Positions 21,805 to 32,977 of a stretch of 64,000 nucleotides of DNA are shown in pieces. Numbering within the stretch: the first letter of the stretch is position 1; every line of letters begins with the position of its first letter. Source of the stretch: Tetracentron sinense (Eukaryota > Streptophyta > Magnoliopsida > Trochodendrales > Trochodendraceae); assembly GCA_015143295.1 (NCBI GenBank), contig CM026564.1:15674416-15738415 (forward strand), given 5' to 3'. A program made the position numbers and the translations under genes. Under the pieces are notes generated by a model, which saw only the letters and a program-made list of their open reading frames with translations, was not told the DNA's origin and did not search any database.

Positions 21805-23030
21805 ATGTTTTCGGTGAATATGAATCTCCAAAGAGAGGGAGGATCCATCTCTTGTCCCCCATTATTTGATGGGAATAATTATGCCTATTGGAAAGCTCGA
21901 ATGAGAGCGTTTCTAAAATCATTAGACGACAGAGTATGGTTCTCCATTAAACAAGATTGGATCCATCCAACAAAGACCATAGATGACCAGACCATCCTTA
22001 AACCTTCTTCTGAATTGACCAATAGGGAACTTGAAAGTTGTAGATGGAATAGCAAGGGTCTAAATGCAATCTTCGCCGCTGTCACACTCGAAGAATTTCG
22101 ACGTATTTCTAAATGTGACACTTCGAAGGAGGCATGGGACATTCTTCAAATTACTCATAAAGGGACTACAATTGTCAAGATCTCCAAACTTCAAATGCTT
22201 ACCTCTAAGTTTGAAAAATTGATGATGGATGATAATGAAACCTTTGACAGTTTTTATGCTAATTTGAGTGATATTGTCAATTCTAGTTTCAATCTAAAGG
22301 AAAGAATTCCAGAGTCCAAAATTATGAGAAAAATTTTAAGATCTCTACCTGAGAGATTTCAATCGAAGGTTACCGCCATCGAGGAGAGCAAAAATGTTGA
22401 TGCTCTCAAACTTGAAGAGTTGGTTGGTTCTCTCCAAACTTATGAGTTACATCTGAACCCATCTAAGAAACCAAAATCCATTGCCTTGAAGTCCATCAAG
22501 GAATCCATAGATGGCTCAAATAGTGACTCTAAGGATGAAGAAGAAGAGTTGGCTTTGTTTGCAAGAAATTCAGAAAATTTTTCAAACTTAATAAGAGATT
22601 TAATCCGAAAGGAAAAAAATCTTTTGAAAAGCCCAAGTCCAAGCACTTTGAAAACAAGAAACATTTTAAACGTGTAGACAAGAAATCCCAAGGTGTTCAA
22701 TGCTATAAATGCCAAGGCTACGGCCATATTACCGTTGAGTGCTCTAATTAGAAAAGATTTAAGGGTAAGGCAAGGGATGACAGTGAGTCTGAATCTGAGG
22801 AATCAGATAGTTCTTCTTGTGAGGAGATTAGGGGTTATGTGGCCTTCACTGCATCCTTATCTGGGATTGAGAAATCTTCTTTAAATGATATGAGTAACCA
22901 AGACTGTAGGGATGGTAAGGAGGATGATGAGAGTCAGAATGACTCTGATACTGAGGGAGACCTTGAGGCAGCCTATGATGAACTATTTCAGGAATGCCTA
23001 AAGCTGAAAAAGGTTCAGTTTTCCATGTCC
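21805..23030 (+). pseudogene. gag: gag of the deleted copia element, fused to the 3' LTR
   Basis: The N-terminal 290 codons (21805-22677) form a copia-type capsid protein: PPLFDGNNYAYWKARMRAFL, KEAWDILQITHKGTT, LTSKFEKLMMDDNETFD and LRSLPERFQSKVTAIEESK. It is clearly homologous to the SIRE gag at 36059-38293. A one-base loss near 22565 shifts the frame. In the restored frame the zinc knuckle CYKCQGYGHITVEC is visible, then a TAG near 22749, then an acidic, coiled-coil-like region to about 23028. There the coding sequence runs directly into LTR sequence. The protein cannot be complete. Confidence 0.85.
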
Positions 23031-24336
23031 AAAGAAGACCGATTGATCCACTCGGTTGATCATTTCCTTCATAGGATGGTAAGTGACCTAGATACCATGT
23101 GACCATAGGTGGGATTTGACCTAGAATAATCTTAACATGGTGCATTAGGTGGTAAGTGTCCTAGTCTAATCATACGGACCCTAGGTTATGAGATAAGTAG
23201 TGCAAAACAAGTTAACAATGCTGAAATTTTTTTAAAAACCAAGGTTGCTTGCGAGAGATATATCTCCCAAACCGTAGCTCAGATTTTTCTTTATAATATG
23301 TCAAATCAACCATGACAAAAAGAGCTACAATTTTTATGAAGGGACCAAGAGCTCCAAACAAAGTTTTAAAATCTTTTTTAACCTCAGGATTGACCCTGGG
23401 CGTTTAGGGTCGACCTTGAAGTGCCAAAAATATGTATGGACTTTTTGGACAGCAACTTCAAAATGTGGGGGTCGACCTGGGAGGATCCTTTGGTCGACCC
23501 AAGTGTACATTTTGGTCGACCAATGGATCCCCATGGGTCGACCCTGCTATGGGAGTTTTGATAAAACGTTTCCTTTGCTTTCCTCTTTGGTTTTCAACCT
23601 ATTTTAGCAACTTCTAAACATGTTTTTTGATTCTCTTTATATATAGAACCCTGCCACTTCATGGAGAACAACTTAGGGAGTGTGTTGAGAGTATTTTTAA
23701 GTGTCTCCAAAGGTCATGAAACCTATGGAATATATTTTTCTCAACCCCTTTTGTTAGTGCATTAAACCTAGAGTTTACAAGCCAAAAGTTCCAATATTGC
23801 TTGTTTGGACTTGTGCATTGAAGGAGTCCATCTAGGTGATGATTCTTATCAAACCATCAACCCATTCTAGATAGAACACCTTAGCCGGAGTGTTCCATAG
23901 CCTTTACGAATGAGATCAATCAGAGAAGGATCATGGTAGAGTGATTTGGTCGGTGGATTCCGAAGCCGTCATTGACGGAGATCGATCGGAAGATCGTGGA
24001 CTGTTTTAGAGACAAAAAGAGAAGTACGAGCGACTGCGGTTGATCATGGGACTTGAGAGTACGTGGTGACTTTTTGAGGCGTGGAGGACTAAGAACTGAA
24101 GGATCGTGGTGTCGAGTCCGAAGGAGTCAAGTTCAAGTGCTGTAAGTTCTTGTTTACTTTGTCTTAGTGGATTCTCATGGCTGGATTAGGTCCTGTGGTT
24201 TTTTCCCAGAAAGGTTTCCACGTAAAAATCCTTGTGTTGTGGTTTGCTTGGCTTTCTTTATTCCGCACCATCCCCTCGAACTTGTAGATTCTCAACTCAA
24301 AACATAGATTTGGGATTCACCGAATTAAGTTTTTGA
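23029..24336 (+). repeat. 3' LTR of the deleted copia element, first ~109 bp missing
   Basis: Collinear with 20391-21757, including the GTCGACC palindrome cluster (23388-23546) and the TATA box (about 23632-23650). The junction with gag is at CCAAAGAAGACC. A block of about 70 bp (near 21610-21690 in the 5' copy) is also missing just before the LTR end. The many point differences from the 5' LTR show this is an older insertion than the SIRE element at 28422. Confidence 0.88.
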
Positions 24337-24395
24337 TTACCCAAATCCTATTTCAAAGCTAACACCCGCTAAACCCTTGTGGAACCTATGCCTGA
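24337..24395. repeat. 51-bp satellite, segment 2
   Basis: About one unit of the same satellite, between the right TTACC duplication of the copia element and the left CCTGA duplication (24391-24395) of the solo LTR. It shows that both elements inserted into the same array. Confidence 0.88.
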
Positions 24396-24606
24396 TGTAG
24401 AGCCCCGGACCTTTTCACATTTAATGCATGACACTTTCATAGCCATTTTGCCTTTAAAGTAGTACAATTAATAAATAAGAAAGAATTTAAAATTTCTGAA
24501 ATGTCTGAAATGTTCCTTTTCAAAGTACGAACCCAACGCAAGTTGAATCATCAAAATCGGACGAACGAGTCAAAAGTTATGGCCAAAACAGTTTGGACCT
24601 GCAGAC

Positions 24607-24795
24607 CACCGATCGCTCGGTCCATGGAGCGATCGATCGGTCCAAAACCGATCGCTCGGAGGCTATCGACTGGTCAAGGCTTTTGTATGGGAAAATTTTC
24701 CAGAGAGTGAAATTTTAACCGATCGCTCGGTTATGAAACCGATCAATCGGTAGGCAACCGATCGATCGGTCATAAACACCGATCGCTCGGTACTC
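24607..24795 (+). promoter_or_regulatory. palindrome array in the solo LTR
   Basis: Seven or so copies of ACCGATCGCTCGGT / ACCGATCGATCGGT in two blocks around a spacer containing GTATGGGAAAATTTTCCAG. It has the same arrangement as in the LTRs of L, R, element 3 and the SIRE element. Confidence 0.7.
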
Positions 24796-26269
24796 GCGTT
24801 TTTGCAGAAATTTCAGTAAGGGTATTATGGTCTTTTGGTCGGTTCACTCTTACCTTAAGAGTTTAACTCGAGCCTTTAGGGCTTCATTTCGACACTTAGA
24901 GAGATTGGGAGATAAGAAGAGAGGAGAGGGTGATTCCTAAACCTAGGGTTTCCATTTTGGAGAGAAATCAAGGGGTTTGTGAACCCACACTCAACTCAAG
25001 CCCATTTTTTCTTCAAGATCAAGGCACAAGCTCGTGAGGAGCATCTCCTCAAGCTAGGGCAGCAACTCACGGTCGTTTTTGGAAGGGGATTTCTTCCTCA
25101 CTCGATCAAGGTCGGTACTTCTTGCTACCCTCCTAGTTATAGTTCCTTCTTTTCCTTTATTTCTCCTTGTTTTCTTTCATTTACACATGTGCTATGAGAT
25201 GGATGAGTGTGAATGGTGAATGGAGACGGAATGGGCAATTGGATGCCGTGTGTATGATGCAATGAGCAAAAAGGGGAAGGGCATTGTACTAATAATAAAC
25301 ATACAAGTATGTTGTGATTGTAAACCCACCTAGAAAAGCATGATGTAGGTTTAACGAATAATGAACACACCATGTTTGATGAAATGCCAAGGTGAATACA
25401 AATGGGTTGTAAATTAAGAAATTGTATGCTTAAATGCTTATGGGATTGCTAGGGCTCATGATAGTGTGATTTCTCGTTTCCCTAAAAATTACATGAATAT
25501 TGACCTGCTCAAATGTTATGTGTATTGTAAATGACCCAATTGTCATGTTTAAATTCAAATGCAAGTATGCACACGATCCCACGAGCACGGCATACATGAC
25601 ATGATTTACCGAGGTTTTCAAGAATGGGATTTAGAGGTGGGGCATATTCGACGATATGTTTTACCTCGCTTTTCACAAGAAAACAAGAACAAACATTCTA
25701 CGAGGGGTCTCCCCTCACTCACAAGTGCAGAGCATAAAGAAGGGCCTCCCTTCCCTCGCAAGTACATACATATCATGAAGAAGGGTCTCCCTTCCCTCTC
25801 AAGGCATCTCACAAGCGCATCTCGCAAGTACATCTTACAAGTGTATCTCACAAGTTACATGATCACAAGCAAGCATGACATGACATAGCATGACAAGCAT
25901 GAGCATTCTAGGAAGAAGGGTCTCCCTTCCATCACAAGTAGATTACTTTTCAGAACAAGCAAGCATGATACACGCATGGCATGATATGACACGCATGATA
26001 CAAGCATGACATGCATGACACGGTAGACAAGGTTTCAAGCACAAAAAGGGTAATTTCAGTCAAGTCAAGTGCACAAGATTTCAAGGGTTTTACCGGCTTT
26101 TATGAATGCAACATGATGAATTATATTGCTTTACTTTATTGTCATGATAGGAATCATTCCTGCTTTATATGCGTGAATTGTTTCCTGCTTTATGTATGCT
26201 ATCCATATGCTATGACTGTTGGTTAGTGCTTAGTACCCGCTGAGTATTCCATGCTCAGCCGTACTTCTT

Positions 26270-26389
26270 ATGTCGGCAGGTTCTGAGGGAGCTGCTGCTC
26301 CATTTGATGTTTGTGCTCCTGGTCCATGGGTGGAGGAGGAGTACGTCGAGGAGCCTTTGGAGGAACCTCCCGTAGAGGTTTATCAGTAG
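26270..26389 (+). CDS. LTR-encoded small acidic peptide, 39 aa (solo LTR copy)
   Basis: ATG at 26270 and TAG at 26387. It begins MSAGSEGAAAPFDVC and continues with PGPWVEEEYVEEPLEEPP. The start is 10 nt after the hairpin at 26239-26259. The copies at 42790-42909 and 44923-45042 have exactly the same length and nearly the same protein, with indel-free reading frames although much of the surrounding LTR has changed length. The peptide has no hydrophobic segment and a strongly acidic middle. Function unknown. Confidence 0.5.
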   Translation: MSAGSEGAAAPFDVCAPGPWVEEEYVEEPLEEPPVEVYQ

Positions 26390-26668
26390 GTGGTGTTAGA
26401 TTCTGAGTGGATTAGCAGTGGGTGAGCATGAGTGATTATATCCATGTATTTTGGCGGGCATGTCCACACTTTCTTTGTTTTGATTTCTTTGTATTAAAAC
26501 TTGGACCATGTGTATATACTTAGAGGTTTATTAGACTTCCGCTGTGTCTTATAGTTATGCTTCCGCTGTTATGCTCTGTGGGTGTTTTGCAGGTGGTTTG
26601 TCAAGCAAGTCATGATTTAGTCGTCCGCGATTCACTCTAACTCCTAGGGTGGGTTTTGGGTCGCAACA

Positions 26669-28421
26669 CCTGAATCCCGGTTCGACCTAACCCCAGCTAA
26701 ACCCTGGTAAACCTTTGCTCAAATCCCATTTCAAACACAACTCCCACTACCCCTAGCCGAACATCTGCCTAAATCCCGTTTCAAACCTAGCACCTGCTAA
26801 ACCTTGGTTAACCCTGTGCTCAAATCCCTGTTGGAAACTAACCCCAGATAAACTCAAGCTGAACCTTTGCCTGAATCCCGATTTGAATCTCTGTGTAAAT
26901 CCGAGTACAAACCTAACCCCAACTAAATCCTAGTCGAACCTTTGCCCGAATCCTAGTTCGAACCTAACCCTCAACTAAACCCTAGTCAAACCTTTGCCCG
27001 AATCCCAGTTTGAACTTAACCCCAGCTAAACTCAAGCCGAGCCTTTGCCTGAATCATGGTCTGAACTTAATCCATCCTAAACCCTGGTTGAACCTCCGCC
27101 CTAATCCCAGTTCAAACTTAACCATAACTAAATCCTTGCAGAACCATTATCCGAATCCTGGTTCGAATCTAACCCCAGCTAAACCCTATTCGAACCTCTG
27201 CCTTGAGTTCCGGTTCAAACGTAACCCCAACTAAATCCTAGCAGAATGTCTACCTAAATCCTTATTTGAACCTAACCCCAACAAAACCGTAGTCAGACTT
27301 CTGTCCGAATCCCTGCTCAAACCTTACCCTAACTAAATGCTAGTCGAACCTCTTCCCGAATCCCAGTTTGAACCTAACCTCAACAAAGCCTGGTCAAATC
27401 TTTGCCTGAATCCCAATTTTAACCTAACCCCAACTAAATTCTAGAAAAACCTCCACAAAAATCACAATTTGAAACTAATCCAGCAAAACGGAAGTTGATC
27501 CACTTCCCAAATCCTAGTTCGAACCTAACCCGATTTAAACTCTAGCTAAACCTCTGCTCGAATCCCGGTTCAAACCTAACCCCAACAAAACTCAAAACAA
27601 ACCTTTGCCCAAATCCTAGTCGGAACCTAACCTCAGTTAAACCCTAGTCGAACATCTACCCCAAATTCTGATTCAAACCTAACTCCAACTAAATCCTAAC
27701 TGAACCTCTACCTGAATCCAGTAACCTAACCCCAACTAAACCATAATCGAACCTCTGCCCGAATCCCGATTCGAACCTAACCCCAACTAAACCCTAGTTG
27801 AACCTTTGCTTGAATCCCAGTTCAAAACTAACCCATCTAAACTCTAGTTGGACCTCTACACGAATCCTGGTTTGAACCTAACCTCAGCTAAACCCTATTC
27901 GAACCTTTGCACCGAATTCCAGTATGAACCTAACCCCAACTAAATCTTAGTAAAACCTTTACCTGAATCCCGATTTGAACTTAACCCCAGCTAAACCATA
28001 GTCAAGCTTCTGCCCGTATACTGGTTCAATTGTAACCCCAGCTAAATCCTTATAGAACCTATGTCGAATCCCAGTTCGAACCTAACCCTAGCTAAACCTG
28101 GTCAAACCATTGCCCGAATCCAAATTCGAATCTAACCCCAACGTAATCATAGCAGAACCTCTACTTGAATCCCGGTTTAAACCTAACCCCAGGTAAACCA
28201 TAGTCAAACTTCTGCTCAAATCTCAGTTCGAACCTAATCCCAACTACACCTGGTCAAATATTTGCCTGAATCCCATTTCGAACCTAACCCCAACTATATC
28301 TTAGCAGAACCTATACAAGAATTCCGATTTGAAACTAACCCTATCTAAACCATAGTTAAACTTCTGTTCGAATCTCGGTTCGAACCTAACCCAATCTAAC
28401 CTTTAGTGGAACCTTTCTATG
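26669..28421. repeat. 51-bp satellite, segment 3
   Basis: About 34 diverged units of the satellite, starting with the right CCTGA duplication and ending in CTATG (28417-28421), the left duplication of the SIRE insertion. Units vary by a few bases in length, and conserved cores such as GAACCTAACCCCAACTAAA recur throughout. There is no coding sequence. Confidence 0.92.
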
Positions 28422-29654
28422 TGAAATTTATCCAGATCAATGATCTCTAAGACCTAGAGGGGGGGTGAATAGGTCTATCTAATAATTTCTAACCAATTTT
28501 AATTTTTCAATTAATATGTTTAGAAATCAATGATTAATTCAATCAAACAATCCACACAAATCAAACACAGAAGATTTTTACGTGGAAAACCCTAACGGGA
28601 AAAAACCACGGGACCTTGTCCAGCAATAAACTTCACTATGAAAAGATATCAAGTACAAGAAAAGACCTTACCAAAATAGAAACTACGTTCCTAGGTATAG
28701 ACTCTTACTCTTGATTTCCACGAACCAGCAGGTTCGATCTCCGCCTTAGCAGCTTCGGTTCCACACCGACCAAAACTTTTCAAGCAACTTCAAATCCACG
28801 ATCACACACGATCGATCTCCTTCCACGAAGGCTCCGGATCAAACACCGGACACACACACAAGGTGTAGGGTTGTGAATCAATTTAGTAAATTTCAAACCC
28901 TAGAGGAATCTCATACAGATCTGAGATCACACAATGCAAGATCAAAGATTTAGATCTATACTTGCATTCTCTAGGATCTAAGAAAGAGGAGGGATCAACA
29001 AAGATCTAATAAAAGCAATGAGAAAAACCCTAGAAGAGTTTCTCAGACCTCTACTCTTTCAAAAATATCAAAGACACGAATTAGGTCTCTCAAAAGTTGT
29101 TTATATAGGGTTAAAAAAAGAATCCAGAAAAAGAAAAATTCTTTTTACGGGGACCGATCGATCGGTGCTCACTACCGATCGCTCGGTTCACAACGGATCG
29201 TTCGGTTCTAATGACCGATCGCTCGATCAGAAATCATCTCTCTGGAAAATTTCCCCATACAAAAATATGGTCCAGTCGATAGCCACCGATCGCTAGGTAG
29301 GCCACCGATCGATCGGTCGCAATACCGAGCGATCGGTTGAGACAGAATTTTTGCAAAAACCATTTTCATTTTATTTTTATTTGATTCAACTAAGATCAAA
29401 TAACTTTGGTAGGCTTAAAACTATCCTCCTAGGTATTTTTAGGGTTATCTAAGTCAAATCCAACCTAGGTAGGGGTCTCTAAGTCCATTACCTGTCTAGA
29501 TCCGGAGTAGAAGCTTTTTCTTCTCTTTCTTCAATCTTCTTTAAGCTTTAGCTCTTCTCTTCTCTTCTGACAAGTTGAACATGACTCGACGACTCGACTC
29601 AACTGACCTATCTAATGATCACGGAATTTGCCAACACCTATTTAGGGATTTACA
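28422..29654 (-). repeat. 3' LTR of the SIRE element, 1233 bp
   Basis: In element orientation it starts TGTAAATCCCTAAATAGG at 29654 and ends GGATAAATTTCA at 28422. It holds a palindrome array (29337-29152) with a TATA box (CCCTATATAAAC, 29110-29099) about 40 bp downstream. The spacer between palindromes (29284-29238) matches gypsy LTRs at 46697-46743 and 6737-6783. Confidence 0.95.
29099..29337 (-). promoter_or_regulatory. SIRE LTR promoter module: palindrome array plus TATA box
   Basis: Copies of ACCGATCGATCGGT and ACCGAGCGATCGGT lie in two blocks separated by a spacer with CCAGTCGATAGCC and GAAAATTTCCCCATACAAA (plus-strand reading). The TATA box CCCTATATAAAC follows on the minus strand. 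The right LTR repeats the module at 39032-39271. Some palindromes differ between the two LTRs by one or two bases, so the array is mutating. Confidence 0.75.
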
Positions 29655-30243
29655 ATCTCCCCCTTTGGCAATTCCGGGACAAAACAAGACTAATTCATAT
29701 ACTAGGTTCAAATTTTCCCAATTGATTCAAAAATGGAAAATTGACCTTTACATGACAAAAAAAATATAATTACAAGACTTTTGACATGTTAGCTTGTAAT
29801 GATTCACCAAACTTAGAACCTGTTTGCCTGCACATGCTAAATCAAAAACCTGTGAAGCATGGGAAATAAAATATAGGATAAGAATGAAAATATGTATAAC
29901 CATTCAAAACCATTCACAATTCCACAATTCACAATCCATAACAGGTTAGTATTAACAGGTTAGTATTCCAAAATCTCATCCATCATCCATAACATCTATA
30001 ATACCATTTAACACATTCTCCCCCTTTTTGGCTCGAAATGCCAAAGGTGGATTAGAAAAGGAAAGCATAAACCATTGAAAGGAGATGAGATAGAAAATAA
30101 TGAGCATAAACCAACAAATGTATACATCCATATCAAGTCAATAATATCCAAGTAGGTTTGTACTAAGTACAACCAAGACAAAATACATCAAAATGTCAAA
30201 TAAAAACTGTCACTTGACTAAGATAAACTTCCATCATGAACTA
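29655..30243 (-). other. 3' non-coding segment of the SIRE element with two polypurine tracts
   Basis: The polypurine tract directly before the 3' LTR is CCAAAGGGGGAGAT (29668-29655, minus strand), the expected plus-strand primer. A second, similar tract (AAAAAGGGGGAGAA) lies at about 30034-30019. The rest is AT-rich with no reading frame. Confidence 0.75.
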
Positions 30244-31534
30244 TCACTCCTGGTCATCATCAGAAGTGAGCTGTGACTCATAGTAAGTCCGAAAATCTCG
30301 AACATCTCTCTGTACTCCTAGCACGGCTGCATCGAGAGATCCAAGTCTACCACGAACCTCTGTAGTAAACTCCTCGTATGATGAAATATGAGTCCGGAGT
30401 TCCATCTGCATCTCTCTCATCATCCTCCCAAGATCATCCATAGTGGTCGGAGGAGGACGAGATGACCCAGCACCAACTTCTGCTCCCTCCTCTGTATCTC
30501 GAACTGAGGCATGTGAAAAACTCTGAGCTAGGGTCTTTTTGTTGATTGGACCCTTAGGAACTCGAGTAGGAACACCAGGAGGAGCGATAACTCCTTGAGA
30601 ACCAAGAAGTTTAGTGATGAGTGAACCAAATGGTAGGGCTCCAACTGCTGTACTAGTTTGATGGGCTTGGATCATCAAGTCAATGATGTGAGCGGCAAGA
30701 TCAATATCACGCCCACGTAGAAGACTAAACAAAAATCTAGCTCTATCTTCCCTAAGGTCCGCAGTATGAACCTTTGGATGGATATTTGCACTCATAACTA
30801 GGTTTACTAGTCTAGCATCCTTAGTGAGTTTCGCCACTTCAATAAGAGACCCAACCCAAAACGTAGGAGTACCACTAAGAAAGGTAACAACATGTTCCAT
30901 GGAGTCTTTATCCTCATCAGTCTTATAAATATAAGGATAATATGCATTTGGAACTCGAGGACACCCAAGGAATTTAGAAACCAAATCAGCATTTATGACA
31001 ACAGATTGTTCTAATGCTCGAGATTTGAATGACCATTTTTTCTGGTTGATTTCAGAAAAATTAGAGTAAAATTCTCTAACTAACTGGACAGAAGCAGGAC
31101 CGGATAAGGTAAGTATACCTTCCCATTGACGATCTGAAATGAGTGTAGGAAGATAATAATCACCAAAATCAGAAATATGTATGTCCCTTTCAACCATAAC
31201 ACCTTTCTTGCTAAAATACTCACTATAGAGTTGAGCAGCAGTAGGACTGATAAACTGGGATAACTTACTGGACTGAGAAGATGAAGCTTTACCTTTATTT
31301 TTTTCGAGTTTTATCAGCTAAAGATTTTTGACGATTCTCAATTGTAGAATCAATCATTCTACGAATTGGCCTGTCCCCAATGGAAATACCATGCCCTATT
31401 GGAGTGAAAGTAAATGGCTCTAGGTTTTCCTCATCTTGAGGAGGATCCTCTTGGTTGTTGAGGACCAACCTCCGACGTTTGGGAATGCCAGACATGAGAT
31501 AGGCAAGAAGGATTAACGACAAAACGAAAGCCAT
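30244..31534 (-). pseudogene. extra 3' gene of the SIRE element (plant transposon protein domain), frameshifted
   Basis: Two frames join: 31534-31295 and 31197-30244 with its upstream extension. A run of seven A's (minus strand) near 31300 shifts the frame, and translating past it gives a continuous product of about 430 residues. The product resembles the domain annotated in many plant genomes as a putative plant transposon protein: FYSNFSEINQKKW, SKFLGCPRVPN, and FSLLRGRDIDLAAHIIDLM. The C-terminus has a coiled-coil-like, charged tail. In SIRE elements an ORF in this place has been called env-like, but here I see no convincing transmembrane segment beyond a weak N-terminal one that precedes an alternative start (MSGIPKRRR). 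Function unknown. Confidence 0.75.
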
Positions 31535-31730
31535 GGAAGTAAAAGCAAGAAAACGATGCCCTAGATGAGAAAATCAATCTAAATCGAAGAAAATGCACAA
31601 ATCTTACCTTTCAGATGCTTGGGAAACCTTTAGAATAGAAAGGAATGACCGTATGGAGGATTTGGAGGAGTAGGAACCGAGGGATCGCTCTGGAGGTCGG
31701 AGAACAAGTGAACAAAAAAAATAGAAATGA

Positions 31731-31791
31731 GGGTTTTATAACTCTGTTCACGAAAGACCGATCGATCGGTCTTTAGCACCGAGCGATCGGT
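31731..31791 (-). promoter_or_regulatory. possible internal promoter for the extra SIRE gene
   Basis: On the minus strand a palindrome (31791-31778, ACCGATCGCTCGGT) is followed by a perfect 22-bp palindrome (31774-31753) containing ACCGATCGATCGGT. About 10 bp further is GTTATAAAACCC (31742-31731), a good TATA box, and then a pyrimidine-rich leader of about 200 bp before the ATG at 31534. This is the same palindrome-then-TATA arrangement as in the LTR promoters, placed directly upstream of the extra gene. Promoter activity is inferred. Confidence 0.5.
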
Positions 31792-32977
31792 GGTTTTAAA
31801 ATTTTTCAAAAATTTTTTACTGTTAAAACCTTTTCTCCCCCTCAACCAATGGAACATTGAAAATACATTTTCACCTCAAAATGACCAACTGACCAAAAAA
31901 ATATGCAACATGTGATTTCATAAAAATCATAAATAATAATCACCCAAGAATTGATATATCAAGTATAGGCATAAACAAGGATTATGTAAACATTAATTGA
32001 TTTTCACCGGTGATTAAATATGGTATTTGCATCAAATTCACAATCAGAGTCAAGATACAATTAGAAGTAATGTGAGTATGAAATCAAAATTCATTACTTG
32101 ACTCTTTGAATTGGTTTCCTTCCTTAATCTAGATTTTGACATTATATTTCAAATGGGACTCTAAAATTTTCAAAAACTAGTTTTAAAACCAATAATCATC
32201 CATATTTATATGATGAGCAATCTTTACCCCATATTTGACTAATAAATTTATTTCATATTTTTTTTTCAGTCAAATTGTACTCATTATGAAAATTCTTTTT
32301 GGAGTACACATATATAGACACTAGCACACTGGTGACTTTCACTCAAGTGAGAAGGTAGCTCTTTCTAATGACAGTAGGGGCTTTCACACTAGCAATCCAT
32401 ATAGATACCTACTGTTTGTCTAGGTAGCCATTACTCACTGTTTGCATTCACTAGTAGCTATCACACAAACTCACAGGTAGTCCTCTCCATGTCAATTATT
32501 TTTATAACTAGGGGGCTCACCTTATAGAATTTTTTATGACATTGGTTATTCTAGATTTGATTAATCTAGGGAACCATATGGTATAATATCAGAACTTTTA
32601 AATAGGAACTAAAACCATCTAAAGAATCAGTCAGAGTGCATGTGCAAATTAGAACATCATTGTATGCTCAACTCTAACTGAGGTTAATTAGCATGACCAA
32701 ATTCAATCACAAGATCGAACCAACAATTGAACTATCCTATTTTATTCAATCCTATGAAATATTTATTCTTGGATTATATGGTTAAATATGATTTCAAGGA
32801 AATAACATTAAGCAAAAAGATAGGACAAATGAGGTCATACAAACACATTATTTTTTGCAAATTTTTCAATTTTTTAATGTTTTTGGATTTTTATTACTTA
32901 AAGAAAATAACAAAAAAAATAGCTCTATGACATAAATAAAACATGAAGAACATATAGGCTATGTAACAAGTACACCA
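31792..32977 (-). other. non-coding spacer between pol and the extra gene of the SIRE element
   Basis: AT-rich DNA with no frame that resembles a protein. It contains short repeats of the type ACTAGC/CACTAGTAGC near 32320-32500. A polypurine stretch (GGTTGAGGGGGAGAAAA, minus strand) lies at about 31845-31829. I see no further features. Confidence 0.6.

Larger units (their letters stand above)
20282..24336 (+). mobile_element. internally deleted SIRE-like Ty1/copia element
   Basis: 5' LTR, PBS, partial gag, then directly a 3' LTR lacking its first ~109 bp; protease, integrase, RT and RNase H are absent. Both flanks carry TTACC (20277-20281 and 24337-24341), so it inserted into the satellite as a larger element and lost its pol later or during replication. 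The LTR start (TATAAAGTCC, then TGTTGGCATATTCC) aligns with the start of the SIRE LTR at 39587, so TG has mutated to TA. The LTR end is TTTTTTCA in the 5' copy and TTTTGA in the 3' copy. It is non-autonomous. Confidence 0.88.
24396..26668 (+). mobile_element. solo LTR of a Tekay-like gypsy element, 2273 bp
   Basis: Begins TGTAGAGCCCCGG and ends GGGTTTTGGGTCGCAACA. It is flanked on both sides by CCTGA (24391-24395 and 26669-26673), so it is a solo LTR left by recombination between the two LTRs of a full element. It is the same family as the LTRs at 42498-44623 and 44624-47006 and related to that of elements L and R. It contains a palindrome array (24607-24795), irregular repeats with GAAGGGTCTCCCTTCC (about 25680-25940), the hairpin GCTGAG...CTCAGC (26239-26259) and a 39-codon ORF. 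No clear TATA box remains. Confidence 0.95.

Noticed and set aside
29018..29296. Open frame of 92 codons within the SIRE LTR, also present at 38951-39385
   Set aside because: It runs antisense to the element across the promoter palindromes and TATA box; its conservation reflects recent LTR identity, not coding constraint.
30244..31534. Retroviral envelope protein in the SIRE element
   Set aside because: There is no signal peptide plus surface/transmembrane layout; the product looks soluble with a charged tail. Only the position matches the env-like ORFs described for SIRE.
31561..31607. Intron in the leader of the extra SIRE gene (donor GTAAGAT at 31607-31601)
   Set aside because: The nearest plausible acceptor would give an intron below 50 nt, too short for plants, and no better acceptor lies before the ATG.
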